Shown: piece after piece, positions 46,235 to 58,510 of the stretch
Position numbering within the stretch: position 1 is the first letter of the stretch
Layout: every line of letters starts with the position of its first letter
Assembly (NCBI GenBank): GCA_025677835.1
Contig: JAIXMR010000092.1
Span: forward strand, 1-64,000
Length of the DNA stretch: 64,000 nt
Origin: Sporodiniella umbellata
Lineage: Eukaryota; Mucoromycota; Mucoromycetes; Mucorales; Rhizopodaceae
Direction of reading: 5' to 3'
Notes under the pieces: generated by a model
What the model was told of the DNA's origin: nothing
What the model saw: the letters and a program-made list of their open reading frames with translations, nothing else
The model's database searches: none
Program-made: the position numbers and the translations under genes

Positions 46235-47128
46235 GAAACGTAAAGAAGAAAGAAAATTTGAGAAAATAAGTATTTTATAAAGGTTCTTTGTTCTGCTTAT
46301 AAACAATTAAGCTCAAAGAGCTAGTGGGAAATTTTTTAGTCATACGCTAAACCTGGGAAGACAACAACAGGCTGTTTTGGTCTGAGTAACCAATAAAAAT
46401 TGCTGCTTTTTTTTTTTTTTAAAAAAAAAAAAAAACTATAAGCATGTTTGGCACGCCTATGTATCATTATAAATATCAAGATGAAGTCACGTCAACTGCT
46501 GACAAAAAATATGCAGTTTATGTTCAAGACCACTCAGTACAATGATATTACTGCTTTTTTTCGACAAAAAATATAGCATAAACCGCCTATTTGCTTTGCA
46601 TTGGCTTCTTTGTTTAAGAAAATAAAAGATCGCTTTTGATAGTGGCCATTTCATTTCAACTAACCCAACGCAAACTCGAGAGACAGTCTGAGCACCAAAG
46701 TTTTTAAAAGGCGCTTTAGGGATACTTAACAATCCCTATTGGTTTTTAGGCTAATTTCCGTTTAGTGAAATACTTACGTTTTCTTGAAAAAAAAAGAAGC
46801 TTGTCGACTAAAAAGCTTTCGCTCCAATCGACATGAAAGCCTGTAGTAACAACTGAGTTGCTTTAAAATAAAAAAAAACTTCTTAATAGCTTGTATAATA
46901 AGAGTCGATCTGTCTTATGGCTGTAATGAATCTGTCACATTCCCAATATAGAAGTTATTACCTCTCTATTCTCTGGTATGTTTGTGTGTAAACAAGGGTT
47001 CTTTTCTCAAGACAACAATATGAGGAAAATGTTCAATGCATAATAGAAATCTTGTTTATAAGCATATCTCATTCCAATCTGTCTTTGGTTTTCTTTTTTC
47101 TTTGCCTTTTTTTAATAGACGAAACACA
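46235..47128. other. Divergent intergenic region acyl-CoA ligase / VRG4
   Basis: About 0.9 kb holding two divergent promoters. It contains a T14/A15 palindrome at 46407-46435. TTTTTTTAATAG at 47108-47119, just before the VRG4 ATG, may be the acceptor of a 5'-UTR intron. No convincing ORF. Confidence 0.45.
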
Positions 47129-48493
47129 ATGGGGTTTAACGCTAAAGGGCAGCCTATTTTACTAACTGTAAATACAGATACCCCGCCAGAATCACCTGAG
47201 GAAAACCAAAGCTCGGTTGTAGCTTCTAGTAAAATCACTGCTGTACCTCCTGCCGCGAAGGCTAGTTTACCTATTTTGTTTTACTGTGTTGCAAGTATCG
47301 TAATGACAGTAACAAATAAATACGTAGTAAGCGGCGATTTCAATATGGTTTTTTTCTTGTTGACTGTTCAGGTAATGGCACGATATAATCAATCAAAAGT
47401 AAATATAAAGATTCAGTCTATTAAAGAATGGTTTATATAGAGTATTGTTACTGTCGTCTTTCTCCAAATTTTTAAATTTTTAAATCTAATCAAATATCGT
47501 GACTACAACAGCGAAGAAGCAAAGAAATGGTACCCAATTGTCGTTTTTTTAGTAGCCATGATTTATACTGGATCAAAAGCGTTGCAGTATTTAGCTATCC
47601 CTGTCTATACAATCTTTAAAAACCTTACTATTATTATAATTGCTTACGGAGAGGTGCTCTGGTTCGGTGGCAGTGTTACCTCGCTTATGATGGTTTCTTT
47701 TGCACTAATGGTATGTGTATACATAAAAAGCGAAAGAAAAAAGAGAAGAAAAAGACTGATATATAAAAATACAGACATTTTCTTCAGTCATTGCTGGATG
47801 GAACGACGTATTTGATGCTATGGGTTCAATTATGAACTTAACAGCAGCAGAGACTAGAATACTACTTGGCTATTTTTGGATGATTGTCAACTGTTTTTCT
47901 TCAGCGGCCTTTGTGCTCTACATGCGTAAACGTATAAAGCTGACCAACTTTAAAGATTTTGATACAGTCTACTACAACAATTTACTCTCTATTCCCTTAT
48001 TGTTAATACCCAGTTTATTGTTGGAAGATTGGTCAAGTCAGAATTTGGCAATGAACTTGTAAGTGAGATTTTGTGACAGTTACTTGGGCTAATGTTTGTA
48101 TATAGCCCTTCTGAGCAACGTCAGGCACGTATTTGGGCCATGATTTTTTCAGGCGTATCTGCTTTTGGTATGTCTTACGCTTCTGCTTGGTGTGTTCGTA
48201 CTACATCATCTACTACTTACTCAATGGTCGGATCACTTAACAAGTTGCCAATTGCTATTTCAGGAATAGTGTTTTTTGGAGACGAAGCAACATTTAGCAA
48301 TGTGTCTGCTATAATGATTGGTAATTTTTTTTTTTTAAAGAAAAAACTAACACTTTATCCTACAGGCTTTGTTTCAGGCACTGTATATTCATATGCTAAA
48401 GCTTTTCCTAAATCGAAAATTGTAATCACATCTGTTTCTAGCCAAAGCTGTACAGACGCCTCTAAAGGCGACAACGAAAAAGTTTCATTTTGA
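47129..48493 (+). CDS. VRG4: GDP-mannose transporter (Vrg4/Gmt1)
   Basis: Exons 47129-47371, 47441-47710, 47775-48058, 48106-48320 and 48366-48493 give 379 aa with about ten hydrophobic helices. Signature stretches are [34 protein letters not shown] (the FYNN nucleotide-binding motif as YYNN) and [15 protein letters not shown] (the GALNK motif as GSLNK). The protein imports GDP-mannose into the Golgi lumen in exchange for GMP and feeds protein and lipid mannosylation. The N-terminus is a 45-aa cytosolic Pro/Ser-rich leader, the C-terminus a Ser/Lys-rich tail. Ala-to-Ser in GALNK and Phe-to-Tyr in FYNN are conservative. It converges with PDX2, with 79 bp between stops. Confidence 0.93.
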
Positions 48494-48572
48494 TAATTTA
48501 TTCTACAGCCGCAATCCTACTTCTAATAAAACTATCCAATTTAAAATGCTGGAAAAAAAGGTGTTCAGGGTA

Positions 48573-49266
48573 TTATTTGAATTTGAGGGCCATATCGACA
48601 AAGAATTGATGAAGGCGGTTATCGTTTGTTAACTCGGGATGAAAAGCTGTAGCAAACAAATGGTCTTGAATCACAGCCACTGCAGTTTCTGCCTCTGTCT
48701 GACCAACCTTTTTCTCTAAGCGACCAACAATCTTTACATTGTCGGCTTTGATTTCAGAGATCACGGGTGCGCGGATGAAGAAGGCGTCAAAAGGTTTGTC
48801 CCCAAGGAGTTCAGGTAAATGAAGAGGTGCGATAAAGCTCTCTTTTTGAGAACCAAACTGATTGCGATTTACTGAGACATCCAAAGCGTTGAACAGTTGC
48901 TGTCCACCTTTCTTAGCGCCATGAGCTTCTTTTGAAAGCATAATCATACCAGCGCAAGTGCCCCAAGTAGGCTTCTTTTGAACAAAAGCACGGATGGGTT
49001 CTAGCATATTGCATCTCTCAGCAATCAATGCCATAGCAGTAGATTCTCCACCTGGAATGATTAATGCGTCAACATAGTTTAATTGTTCTTCGGTGCGCAC
49101 AGCAACTGTCTCCTTGACCTGAGGAATCTTATCAAGCATGTTCATATGCTCCAGAAAAGCACCCTGCAAGGCTATGGTAAATACATTAAATACTTTTTTA
49201 TTTTAAACAGTAGTCATTTGTCTTACCAAGAACACCAACGACAATTTGAGGGGTGTTAGCGGTCAT
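48573..49266 (-). CDS. PDX2: Pyridoxal 5'-phosphate synthase glutaminase subunit (Pdx2/Sno)
   Basis: Two exons, 49266-49227 and 49171-48573, give 212 aa. VGVLALQGAFLEH is rebuilt across the intron. Class-I amidotransferase features follow: LIIPGGESTAM (oxyanion region), nucleophile Cys in WGTCAGM, and the His-Glu pair in TAFHPELTND. The subunit hydrolyses glutamine and channels ammonia to Pdx1/Snz, which builds the vitamin B6 ring from ribose-5-phosphate and glyceraldehyde-3-phosphate. No PDX1 gene lies in this window. In yeasts SNO/SNZ pairs are adjacent and divergent; here the upstream neighbour is eIF4A-III, 0.8 kb away. Confidence 0.95.
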
Positions 49267-50087
49267 GGTAAGAAAACTAAAAGAAAAGGTAGGGTAACAG
49301 AAAATTTCGAGAATGACTCTTAAAAAGGTTTGTCACTTGTTTAATCTCCTCTTGTTTTTCGCACGATTTTTCATTGGCTTATCCAATAAAACGTTCTATG
49401 TGTTGTCTTGATCTGTCAGTGCTTGTCATCGTGTGTGGCTAGATCTTGCAACTGTCAACAGCTCTCGATAATGGTAAACACTTAGCGCAGTCCATTTTAA
49501 AATGTTAGATGAAAGCAATTCATGATCCTAAAAACAGCGTACTGATTCGATCTGCATTGCTTGCAGCTATGTGTGTATTGTAGTGACTTACAAAGTAAGA
49601 ACATAGTTAAGCTTTGATTCAAAAATGTCATTCAAAGAGCAGTCACTCCACAAATGGTATCACTTTTTGACCTTGTCAGTCGTACGGTACGATTTTTTTG
49701 TATTATATTTGTGTATAATTTGTATTATGAAATGTAGCTTTTATTACGAAAATAATATACAATACCTTGAAGATAAACCGTATAGCCAAATCAGATGATC
49801 TAAGTTAAGTTTCAATTGAAACGTTGTATAGTAAACTAGAAGCCCTTTGTATTGTGAGCTTACTACTTGGCCTGAAAATAAAAAGCCTAGTAAGCAGTGC
49901 TCAATGAGTTTACCTCTTTATTTTGAAACAAATAATATCAACCTAAAATATTTACTCCCAAAATGCAAAACATGAGTATCCTTTTGCTATAGGCTATTAT
50001 ATGAGGCACGAAACTCAACGGATTATATTAAGCTAAAATTTTATTTTTAAAATTTTTCTGTTCTCGTTTTTTTGTTTACACTTTAAA
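49267..50087. other. Divergent intergenic region PDX2 / eIF4A-III
   Basis: About 0.8 kb, AT-rich, with no ORF of note. It should contain both promoters. A T-rich leader (TTTTTAAAATTTTTCTG) precedes the eIF4A-III start. Confidence 0.45.
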
Positions 50088-51591
50088 ATGTCTTTTGATC
50101 ACTCTACAGACGACAAACTTGCTTTTGAGACATCCGAAACTGTAAGAGAAACCTCATTTAAGCTATGCCGATAACAAAAAAAATAAAACAGCTAAACCTT
50201 GAATTCACTTTAGGTTCAAGTTGTTCCCACTTTTGATTCTATTGGATTGAAGGAAGATTTGCTCCGTGGTATTTATGCTTACAACTTTGAAAAGCCCTCA
50301 GCCATTCAACAAAGAGGTAAGTAAAAGGAAACTAAGAAAAGAGATAATTGGGTCGAAACTGATTTACTGATTGCATCTATTTTTTTTTTAAAAAAAAAAA
50401 GCCATTGTACCCATCATTAAAGGTCGCGATGTAATTGCTCAAGCCCAGTCTGGTACTGGTAAAACCGCTACTTTTTCCATTTCAGCTTTACAAACGATTG
50501 ATACCACTATTCGCGAAACGCAAGCGCTGATTTTATCTCCAACTCGTGAATTGGCTACACAGATCCAAAGTGTTGTTTTGGCTTTAGGCGATTACATGAA
50601 TGTTCAATGTCACGCTTGCATTGGTGGTACAAGTGTTGGCGAAGACATTCGCAAACTTGAAGGAGGTGTCCATGTTGTGTCTGGCACTCCTGGACGTGTA
50701 TACGATATGATTCGTCGTCGTGTGTTGCGTACTCGTAATATGAAAATGCTAATTCTTGATGAAGCTGATGAATTGTTGAACATGGGATTTAAAGATCAAA
50801 TTTACGACATTTATCGCTATTTACCTCCAGGAACCCAAGTTGTCTTACTATCCGCTACTCTTCCTAATGATGTATTAGAAATGACAAACAACTTTATGAC
50901 AGATCCTATCAGAATACTTGTGAAGCGTGATGAAATTACTTTGGAGGGCATCAAGCAATTTTTCGTTGCTGTAGAGCGCGAAGAATGGAAGTTTGATACA
51001 TTGTGTGATTTATATGATACTTTGACAATTACACAAGCTGTCATCTTTTGCAATCAGAAAAAGAAGGTGATTCAGGAATCTTCAAAGAAAAAAAAAAAAG
51101 CAAGGAACTAACTGGCAGTTTAGGTGGATTGGTTGACTGAAAAAATGAGAGAGGCAAACTTTACAGTATCTGCTATGCATGGCGAAATGCCACAAAAAGA
51201 GCGTGACGCTATTATGCAAGAATTCCGCCAAGGAGCAAGGTAAAAAGTACACTTTTATGGTTATGAATAGATTGCTTAAACCAACTTAGCCGTGTATTAA
51301 TTACTACTGACGTATGGGCTCGTGGTATTGATGTCCAACAGGTTTCTTTGGTCATAAATTACGATTTGCCGTTCAATCGTGAAAACTATATTCATCGTAT
51401 TGGTCGATCTGGACGTTTTGGACGTAAGGGTGTAGCTATCAACTTTGTGAAGAACGATGATTTGAAAATTTTACGTGATATTGAACAATATTACAGCACC
51501 CAAATTGACGAAATGCCAATGAACGGTATGTTTTTTTTAGTGTTATTTGGGTGATTCTAATTTTCTATTGATAGTAACCGACCTCATCTAA
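50088..51591 (+). CDS. FAL1: DEAD-box helicase eIF4A-III (Fal1)
   Basis: Six exons, 50088-50141, 50214-50316, 50402-51066, 51124-51239, 51290-51525 and 51575-51591, give 396 aa. All DEAD-box motifs are intact: Q motif [46 protein letters not shown] and [13 protein letters not shown]. The C-terminus [18 protein letters not shown] marks the eIF4A-III subgroup rather than eIF4A-I. It is the RNA-clamp core of the exon junction complex and acts in pre-rRNA processing in yeast. The last coding exon is only 17 nt. Intron 2 has an unusual acceptor: ten T then eleven A directly before the G of AG. Confidence 0.95.
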
Positions 51592-52129
51592 GACATCCTC
51601 ACTTTTTTCCCATTTATCAAAACAGCAGAAAAGTTAATAAAAAATGAAAGAATCAATTCAGCGGATAAGATACACAAGAATTTGGATTTTCTTTTTCGCT
51701 TTTTTCGCCCCTTATACAAGGCGGTTAATTGAGGACGTATTGTTTTAGTATGACGTTTGTTTGCTCGGTAGCAACAAGAAGGTGTTGTATCGCATTCCTT
51801 ACAAGCATGTTATGTACTAAACTTTATAACTTTTTGTAAAACTCATTTAAAATAGAAATAGCTTTGCTTCCATTAAAATGTAGCTTTGTTTGGTTCTGTA
51901 TATATGTATCAGTTTTTTTTTTTGAAAGTTCACAAACAAAATCAGGGACGGATTGAACGAAAAGGAAAAGAAACGGTGCCATAATTTTAGACCTATTACG
52001 TTTTTCAATACGTTGCATGTTTGAAAGACTGGGGCTTAATCTTTTACATATGTGTTTTATTTTGTCCCAAATATATTCCTGTACTTGTTATATATTTCCA
52101 AACAATAGCTACAATAAGATCGAATTTGT
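51592..52129. other. Convergent spacer eIF4A-III / uL14
   Basis: About 0.54 kb between two 3' ends. AT-rich, with TTAATAAAAAATG near 51635 as a possible poly(A) signal for eIF4A-III. The minus-strand ORF at 51824-52018 is not supported. Confidence 0.5.
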
Positions 52130-52783
52130 TTAGACAACGGTACCGGAGGCAGAGGCAATACGGGGCCACAAATCAGCACATTCCTTAGCAACAGGGCCAG
52201 TGATAGCAGAACCCTTCATTTCACCCTTAGGGTTAACAATGACACCAGCATTATCTTCAAAGTAAAGGAAGACACCATCTCTACGTCTCCAAGCCTTACG
52301 TTGACGAACAACGACAGCGGCCATAACCTTCTTTCTTAATTCGGGCTTACCCTTCTTGACACTGGCAATGACCATGTCACCACAACCAGCAGCAGGAAGT
52401 CTGTTCAAACGACCCTTGATGTTGCGGACAGCAATGACATACAGGTTCTTAGCACCAGAGTTATCAGCGCAGTTCATGACAGCACCAACGGGAAGACCGA
52501 GGGTCATGCGGTACTTTGTGCCGGAAACACTAACTTAAGAAAGATGTTACTTCACATTGTTTCGCTGATGTCTGAGTAAAATCGATGGAAAGTGGAAGGA
52601 GTTGAGATTCAGCTGTTGAGAAATTCAATAACTGCATACTAATCGGTTACTGCTATATATCTGTAGTTCAATACAGATGGATGGATGTAGCGCATCCTTA
52701 TGAATTCATCCATTTGTTTCTTGAATTCATCCACTTCCATATTCCATCCTTGTTGTTTGTATTTTTTGTTTACCTTTAGGCAT
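52130..52783 (-). CDS. RPL23: 60S ribosomal protein uL14 (Rpl23)
   Basis: Two exons: 52783-52774 (10 nt, coding MPK plus one base) and 52533-52130, giving 137 aa. The sequence is near-canonical: [60 protein letters not shown] and [20 protein letters not shown]. The large-subunit protein lies near the sarcin-ricin loop and subunit interface. The 240-nt intron after the first three codons is the longest well-supported intron in the window and fits the pattern of early introns in fungal ribosomal-protein genes. It holds two direct copies of TGAATTCATCCA (52701, 52722). The first exon was chosen because it gives a Met, a GT donor and the correct phase. Confidence 0.92.
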
Positions 52784-54276
52784 TGCGTAGAGTTATGGAG
52801 TGAGAGAGGAAGGGAAACTGACTACCAACCACATTAATTTTGATGCCCCTTTCACACCTTGCACTTCTCTTTTGGGCTATTTTGTAAAACGCTGCCCGGT
52901 ACGTTTAATAGTCCGGCCTATTGATTTCGACACAGTCTGTGCTTTAAATCTGGCCATATTGGTCTGTGTGATAATATTAAATGCGTCTCTTGTTTGAGAC
53001 CACCTTAGAGCTTTGTTTTGTAGCTCTCAAAGCAACGCATAAATTATTGGTTGTACCTTTTGATGAGAGTACAATTTCAAGTGGCCTTCGTCAATTGTGA
53101 AAAAAAAAAAAAAAGATTGGTACTTTTTCCGGATATGAGAAAATTGTTTATAAGCACTAGGCAAAAGTTATGGTTTTCAGAAAGCTAAATAAAGATATTC
53201 AGGTGCTGATCTTGAGAGTTTATAAGCTATATTGCCTTTTTTAAAAGAAAAAGACAAAAAAAAAACTCAAGTCTATGCTTTCATGAAACCGCAGCCACAG
53301 CTAAGAGCTCAAACACACCTGAAAAACGATATCAGCTATAATAGTAGCAATATATAGACTTTACTATCTTTATAAAGGCCTAATTTGAAAGACTATATTT
53401 GTTCTTGAAACCAAAGTACAAGTTTTGTAGTATTATTTACACGTAAACTGAAGCATTCCTACGAGTTTCTGCTAAAAAAAATGCTTTATTACGACCGAAA
53501 AACGATTGCCCGAAGGCTGCTTCTAATGTATAAAAAAAAAGCTGTTGAATTTAGCTTAGCCTTGAGAGCATTTGACAGACTATCACATAGACCAACCAAT
53601 TAATATATCGGTTACAAGTTCTAGGCGATTATATATGCCTATGTAAACAGGCAAACTCTCAGTAAACGCAACGCAACTATGTACCAACAGTATAGAACAA
53701 AAATTGATTAAAAACCTCATATTTGATTACAACTTTCGATTACTTAAAGCTAATGAGCGTATGAGGCAACAGTCACATTTGATAATTAAGTCGTCTGATA
53801 TTGTTAGATGATTGGAGACAAGACATTACGTGATAGTTAAGATCTCCCAACGGGAGATTAAAGTATATTTTTTGTAAGAATTCATCGCATCAAAAGAAGG
53901 TATAGTAGTATTCTAGAGCATTTAGAACAATTTACTACTCCTTCCAATACTATATGAAAAGAAACAAAAGACGTGCTACCAAAGCTTAAATAAAATACAA
54001 ACCAGACCTTTCGTATTCAACAATTTTTTTTTTAAAAAAAAAGAGAGTTTATGAAGTTTTAAAGGTTTCACGGAAGCAAGAAGAAAACCATAGCAACGTT
54101 GGGGTTTTTTTTTCCCATCAAAAGATTGTGACTAACTGTTTTAACTGAGTTTTTTCTTAAATTGCTATTTGCCAGGTATTACACCTTTCTTTTACTTACA
54201 TATCCTTTTCACAGTAAATGATACACTTCGTTTCCCTTAAAAACTAACAAACAGAAAAAAATGGTTTCTATTAGAA
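52784..54276. other. Divergent intergenic region uL14 / cysteine synthase
   Basis: About 1.5 kb. The ORF at 52800-52997 overlaps the expected uL14 promoter and is probably chance. The region contains a short hairpin (53842-53858) and a T10/A9 junction (54024-54042). No gene is seen. Confidence 0.5.
53842..53858. repeat. Perfect 7-bp hairpin, ATCTCCC-AAC-GGGAGAT
   Basis: A GC-containing perfect inverted repeat with a 3-nt loop stands out in AT-rich intergenic DNA. No U tract or gene end adjoins it that would make it a terminator. Confidence 0.6.
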
Positions 54277-55629
54277 ATGATAAGACCGCTTAGTTTGCTT
54301 GCTCGTCGCACATATACTACAACTCTCAATGGTGTACCCTCTGGTGTAAGTGGATATATGTATATATGGCTTAATAACTTCTGTGTTGTAGGTCACTAAC
54401 GGATTCATTGGAGCTATTGGAAATACTCCACTGGTAATGCTCTTTTTAATACTATATTTGTCTAACACATCTTCAGATTCGTCTAAATAAGTTGAGCGAA
54501 GAAACTGGCTGTGAGATTTTGGGCAAAGCTGAATTTATGAACCCTGGTGGTTCAGTTAAGGATCGTGCTGCTCTTTTTATTGTCAAAGATGCAGAAGAAA
54601 AAGGTCTGATCCGCCCCGGGGGTACTGTGGTAGAAGGCACAGGAGGAAATACTGGTATTGGTTTGGCTCATGTGTGTCGCGCTAAAGGATATAAATGCGT
54701 GATTTATATGCCTGACACTCAGGTACGAAAAAAAAAAAAGAAAAAAAGAAAAGAGAGAAAACAAACAATTTTTGTATTCGTCTAGTCTCAAGAAAAAATC
54801 GATTTGCTTCGTATGCTAGGAGCTGAAGTCCACCCTGTACCTGCTGTGGCCTTTGATAATCCACAAAATTATAATCATCAGGCTAAGCGCCATGCAGAGG
54901 GCTTGGAAAATGCTGTTTGGACCAATCAATTTGACAATATTGCTAACCGCCGTGCGCATATTGAAACTACTGGACCCGAAATTTATGAGCAGACCAACGG
55001 AGAGGTAGATGGCTTTGTTTGCTCAACCGGTACTGGTGGCTCCTTAGCAGGCGTAACACGCTACCTAAAAGACAAAAAGGGCGATAACTTTAAGAGCTTC
55101 TTGGCTGATCCTCCAGGATCTGTTCTTTATAGCTACATTTCCAGTGGACGTAAAGTGATGGATCGTGGTGGATCCTCAATTACTGAAGGTATCGGCCAAG
55201 GTCGCGTCACTGACAACCTTGGTGCTGACTTGGATTTAATTGATGGTGCACTTCATATTAAGGATGAGGACACCATTGCTATGCTCTATCGCCTTTTAGA
55301 TGAAGAGGGTATATATCTAGGAGCTACATCCGCGTTGAATGTTGTAGCTGCTGTTCAAATGGCTCAGCAACTTGGAAAAGGTAATTGATAATAAAATAAA
55401 CGAAAATGCTAAACGTTTAAAGGTAAAAAAGTTGTCACTCTTTTATGCGATGGCGCCTACAGATACCAGTCTCGAATTTTTAGTAAAATCAACAAATATC
55501 TACGGATTGCTGTAAAAACAGACTCCATTTTTAAACATTTCTTTTTCTTTAGGTCGCAAATGGCTAGATTCGAAAAACCTCTCTTCTGCTATCCCTGACC
55601 ATTTGCAGAAGTATGTTGTTTTACCTTAG
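54277..55629 (+). CDS. Cysteine synthase (O-acetylserine sulfhydrylase), mitochondrial type
   Basis: Six exons, 54277-54345, 54392-54433, 54477-54722, 54786-55380, 55423-55482 and 55553-55629, give 362 aa. The N-terminus [19 protein letters not shown] is basic and lacks acids, like a mitochondrial presequence. The PLP-enzyme core follows: [24 protein letters not shown] with the Schiff-base Lys, and [12 protein letters not shown]. The phosphate-binding glycine loop is [12 protein letters not shown]. The enzyme makes cysteine from O-acetylserine and sulfide. The C-terminal part ([17 protein letters not shown]) matches the fungal Cys17-like subgroup. The ATG at 54277 was chosen over one at 54261, which hits a stop after a few codons. 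Confidence 0.93.
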
Positions 55630-55992
55630 ATTTTTCCTACGAAGATGCTATAATTTATAGTAAATCGAAAAACAAAACTGAGGTCGATTTACATGGCAAA
55701 TTGTATTCCAATAAATATTTACGATTCCACATTGATACTATTGGGGTAGTCAAGCTTTCGTTTAAGAGCTGTAGAAGATCTTTTAAAAAAATTTAAAACT
55801 ATAAAGCGACTTGTATTACAGAGCTCCAAAAAACTTGAACTCTGATATTGCAAAAGCGCTGGCAAACTTGAATAGAAAAATAGCTGAGTAAAAATCTTTT
55901 ATTTTCTTACATAAAAGCAAAGGATAAAAAGTGGCTATTCAATTTTTGATCGGTATTTTAGGAATATCTGTCAAAATATAGAACTTTGGGCA

Positions 55993-56552
55993 ATGGGAAA
56001 GCAAAAAAAGACGAACATTAATCCAAAGAGTGCCCAGGCATACGAGAGGATAAATTTTCTACATCAGGCATCTGCGTTAATGTCTTCAATTGATTGCGAA
56101 GCTCACATTGAAAAAAAAGATCATATCAAAAACTGGCAAGGAGATCCAACTGGATTGTTAGGGACAAGCCGATATTTAAACAGTAATATGAAGAGTATAT
56201 CGGCTAAAATGGTCATTAGGCTGTAAAAAAAAAAAAAATAACATACGCATCTTTGTAGAAATGAAAGTTTCGAATTATATTTATGTTTCTTGCTTTTAGT
56301 GACCCTCATCTGAAACGGACGATTTGTAAACGATGCGACACTACACTTTTGCCTTCGCGTACCTCCACAAATCGTATAAAGTGTAAGAATTGGTCAGCCA
56401 AATGCAAACTTATACTTATGCTTACGAATTATATAGCTTCTCCCGTCACTACACTTGTCACCACTTGTAAGATATGTAAAACCAAAAAAAGATTTCCTTA
56501 TCGTAACAGAGATTATGAGCTGTTTAATGACAAGTCAGAAAGTAAAGATTGA
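55993..56552 (+). CDS. RPR2: RNase P protein subunit Rpr2/Rpp21
   Basis: Two exons, 55993-56222 and 56300-56552, give 160 aa. The helical N-terminus (RINFLHQASALM), SAKMVIRLDPHLKRTICKRC across the splice, and two Cys-x2-Cys pairs (CKRC and CKIC) form the zinc site typical of Rpp21/Rpr2/Snm1. The segment KKRFPYRNRDYELF closes the domain. The protein is part of nuclear RNase P, which trims 5' leaders from pre-tRNAs. About 360 bp of AT-rich spacer separates it from cysteine synthase, and 107 bp from SNX4, all on one strand. Confidence 0.87.
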
Positions 56553-56659
56553 TACTAAAGGTGCTCTTGTTGTAAATATTTGAAAGAAGGGACCAATATG
56601 ACGTAAATTATTAATAAAAGCAAAGTAATTTTTCTTCTCCCTTCTTTTTGCTCTTTCTT

Positions 56660-58441
56660 ATGTCATTTGTGGATTTTGAGAGCGAAGCAGCCCATTGGGC
56701 AGAAGAAGACAACAAACGCCACGAACAAGTTCGTTATTAACATAAACGCTTTTGAACCTTTTTTCTGAAAAAAAAAAATAGAATGAAGCCTCATCAAGCC
56801 AGTTCGATCCTTTTCAGGGCATGGAAGCAGTACCTGAACCAGAAGCCCCTCCTTTTAAAGCTGAACCAATGACAGTTCGTGTAGACGACCCTCAAAAAGG
56901 TGGGTCTTTTGTGACTTATCGGCTTTTTACTATGGTAAAGTTCAATAAAATAGTACATTCTCCGTTAATTGAAATTTACTAGACTGCCTTAGAAAACTAC
57001 TCTACAAGTAATAGACCTGTAAGAAGAAGATTCAAAGACTTCATCTGGCTTCATAATGCTTTATCTATCGAGTTCCCCACCTCAATTGTTCCACCTCTTC
57101 CAGAAAAACACCGATTAAGTACTTGTTTATATCCATTTGTTTGCATATATGCGTAGCTTAGTATTTAACTTTTTTTTTTTTTGCAGAATTTTTTAAAGGA
57201 AATTGGTACGATCCTTTGTTTCTGGAACAGAGAAGATTAGGGTAAATCCTGTTGTAATTTCCGGTTATTCTATTTTTAGTGAAATAATACTTTATACGGA
57301 ACTATAGGCTTCAATGGTTTATGGATAGACTAGCCGGACATCCATGTTTTCAAAGATCGCAATACACTCGCTTATTTTTAGAATCTACAGATTTTGTATG
57401 GATATAGCTTATTTCATTTGTACTGATTTCCTTTTTCGTTTTGTTTTTGTTTTTTTAGGAAGCAGATAAAAGCATTCAAACTAAATCCGTTCCTTCCTCG
57501 AACTTTTTTGTGTCTTTATTCCATTCCAAGAGTAAAGTGAAAAAGCCAGACGAAAAATTTGAGGAAATGAAGGATTTAATTGAAAAGTTCCAAGACAACC
57601 TCTTTTTAATTGAAAAACTTTATTCCAAAGTAGGCAAACGCCAACAAGTGCTGCAAAATAACTATATCTATTTTGCAGCTAGCATTCGGGGTTTGTCTGC
57701 GCTAGAAACCAATATTGACCAACAGCTGAGGCAGTTTGCAGAATCTGTAGAGCACTACGCTAACGAATTTAAAAAGAGGGTCAGTTACAAACACAATTTA
57801 TGTATACACGTTTAGTCTAAAAACAATAGAGGACCTATAGAGATACCAAGAGGAACTATTGTTTTTGAACAAATTACATGAAGTCTACAACTACTGCAAC
57901 GTAGCTAAGGTAATTTACACCCATATAAAAGCCAAGGGGAAATTAAAATGTAAATACAAATATATAGGAAAAACTAGCTGAAAGAGATGAAAAGCAGGTT
58001 ACTTTCGAAAACATGTCTACTGAGCTCCAAGCCATAGTTCTGGAAAGAGAGAAGGCACTTTATCCAGGTACAGACTTGGGGACTACTTTAGGAACAGATA
58101 TTACTGAGACTGTAACAGACAAAATAGTAGATATGGGCAAAGCTAGAACCGAAAAAATAGCTAAATTAGAGAGCAAAATAAATCAGGTACAAAAAAATTC
58201 AAGAAATTTTGTAAACTGACATATTTTACAAAAATAGCTGGGTCAATTGGTAGCTAAGGCGGCTGACGATAATAATAGTTATTCCACACAAATGATCAAA
58301 GAATTTCGATTATTTACGGATACTAAGGAGTCAGAACTAAAGCAGAGCTTGGTTGCATATGCAGATTGCTATATAGAATTCTACGGAAAGAGCATATCGA
58401 TTTGGAACAACATATTACCCATACTAGAGCAAATTCAATGA
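56660..58441 (+). CDS. SNX4: Sorting nexin 4 (Snx4/Atg24)
   Basis: Nine exons: 56660-56728, 56782-56934, 56983-57118, 57187-57241, 57308-57395, 57459-57779, 57841-57909, 57968-58186, 58238-58441. They total 437 aa. The PX domain (about residues 45-165) has VRRRFKDFIWLHNAL, IVPPLPEKHRL and LQWFMDRLAGHPCFQRSQ, including the Arg that contacts PI3P. The remainder is a helical BAR domain (FQDNLFLIEKLYSKVGKRQQ, then NIDQQLRQFAESVEHYANEF). Snx4 returns cargo such as SNAREs from endosomes to the Golgi and is needed for selective autophagy in yeast. Introns 1 (GTTCGT) and 6 (GTCAGT) have non-optimal donors, but the frame is kept throughout. It ends 69 bp before the ATG22-like start. Confidence 0.93.
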
Positions 58442-58510
58442 GACGTTTAAATAGTAACTGCAACTTTTAGTTCCCCTTCCATATTCCCTCTCTCTCTTTC
58501 TTTTTCTCTA

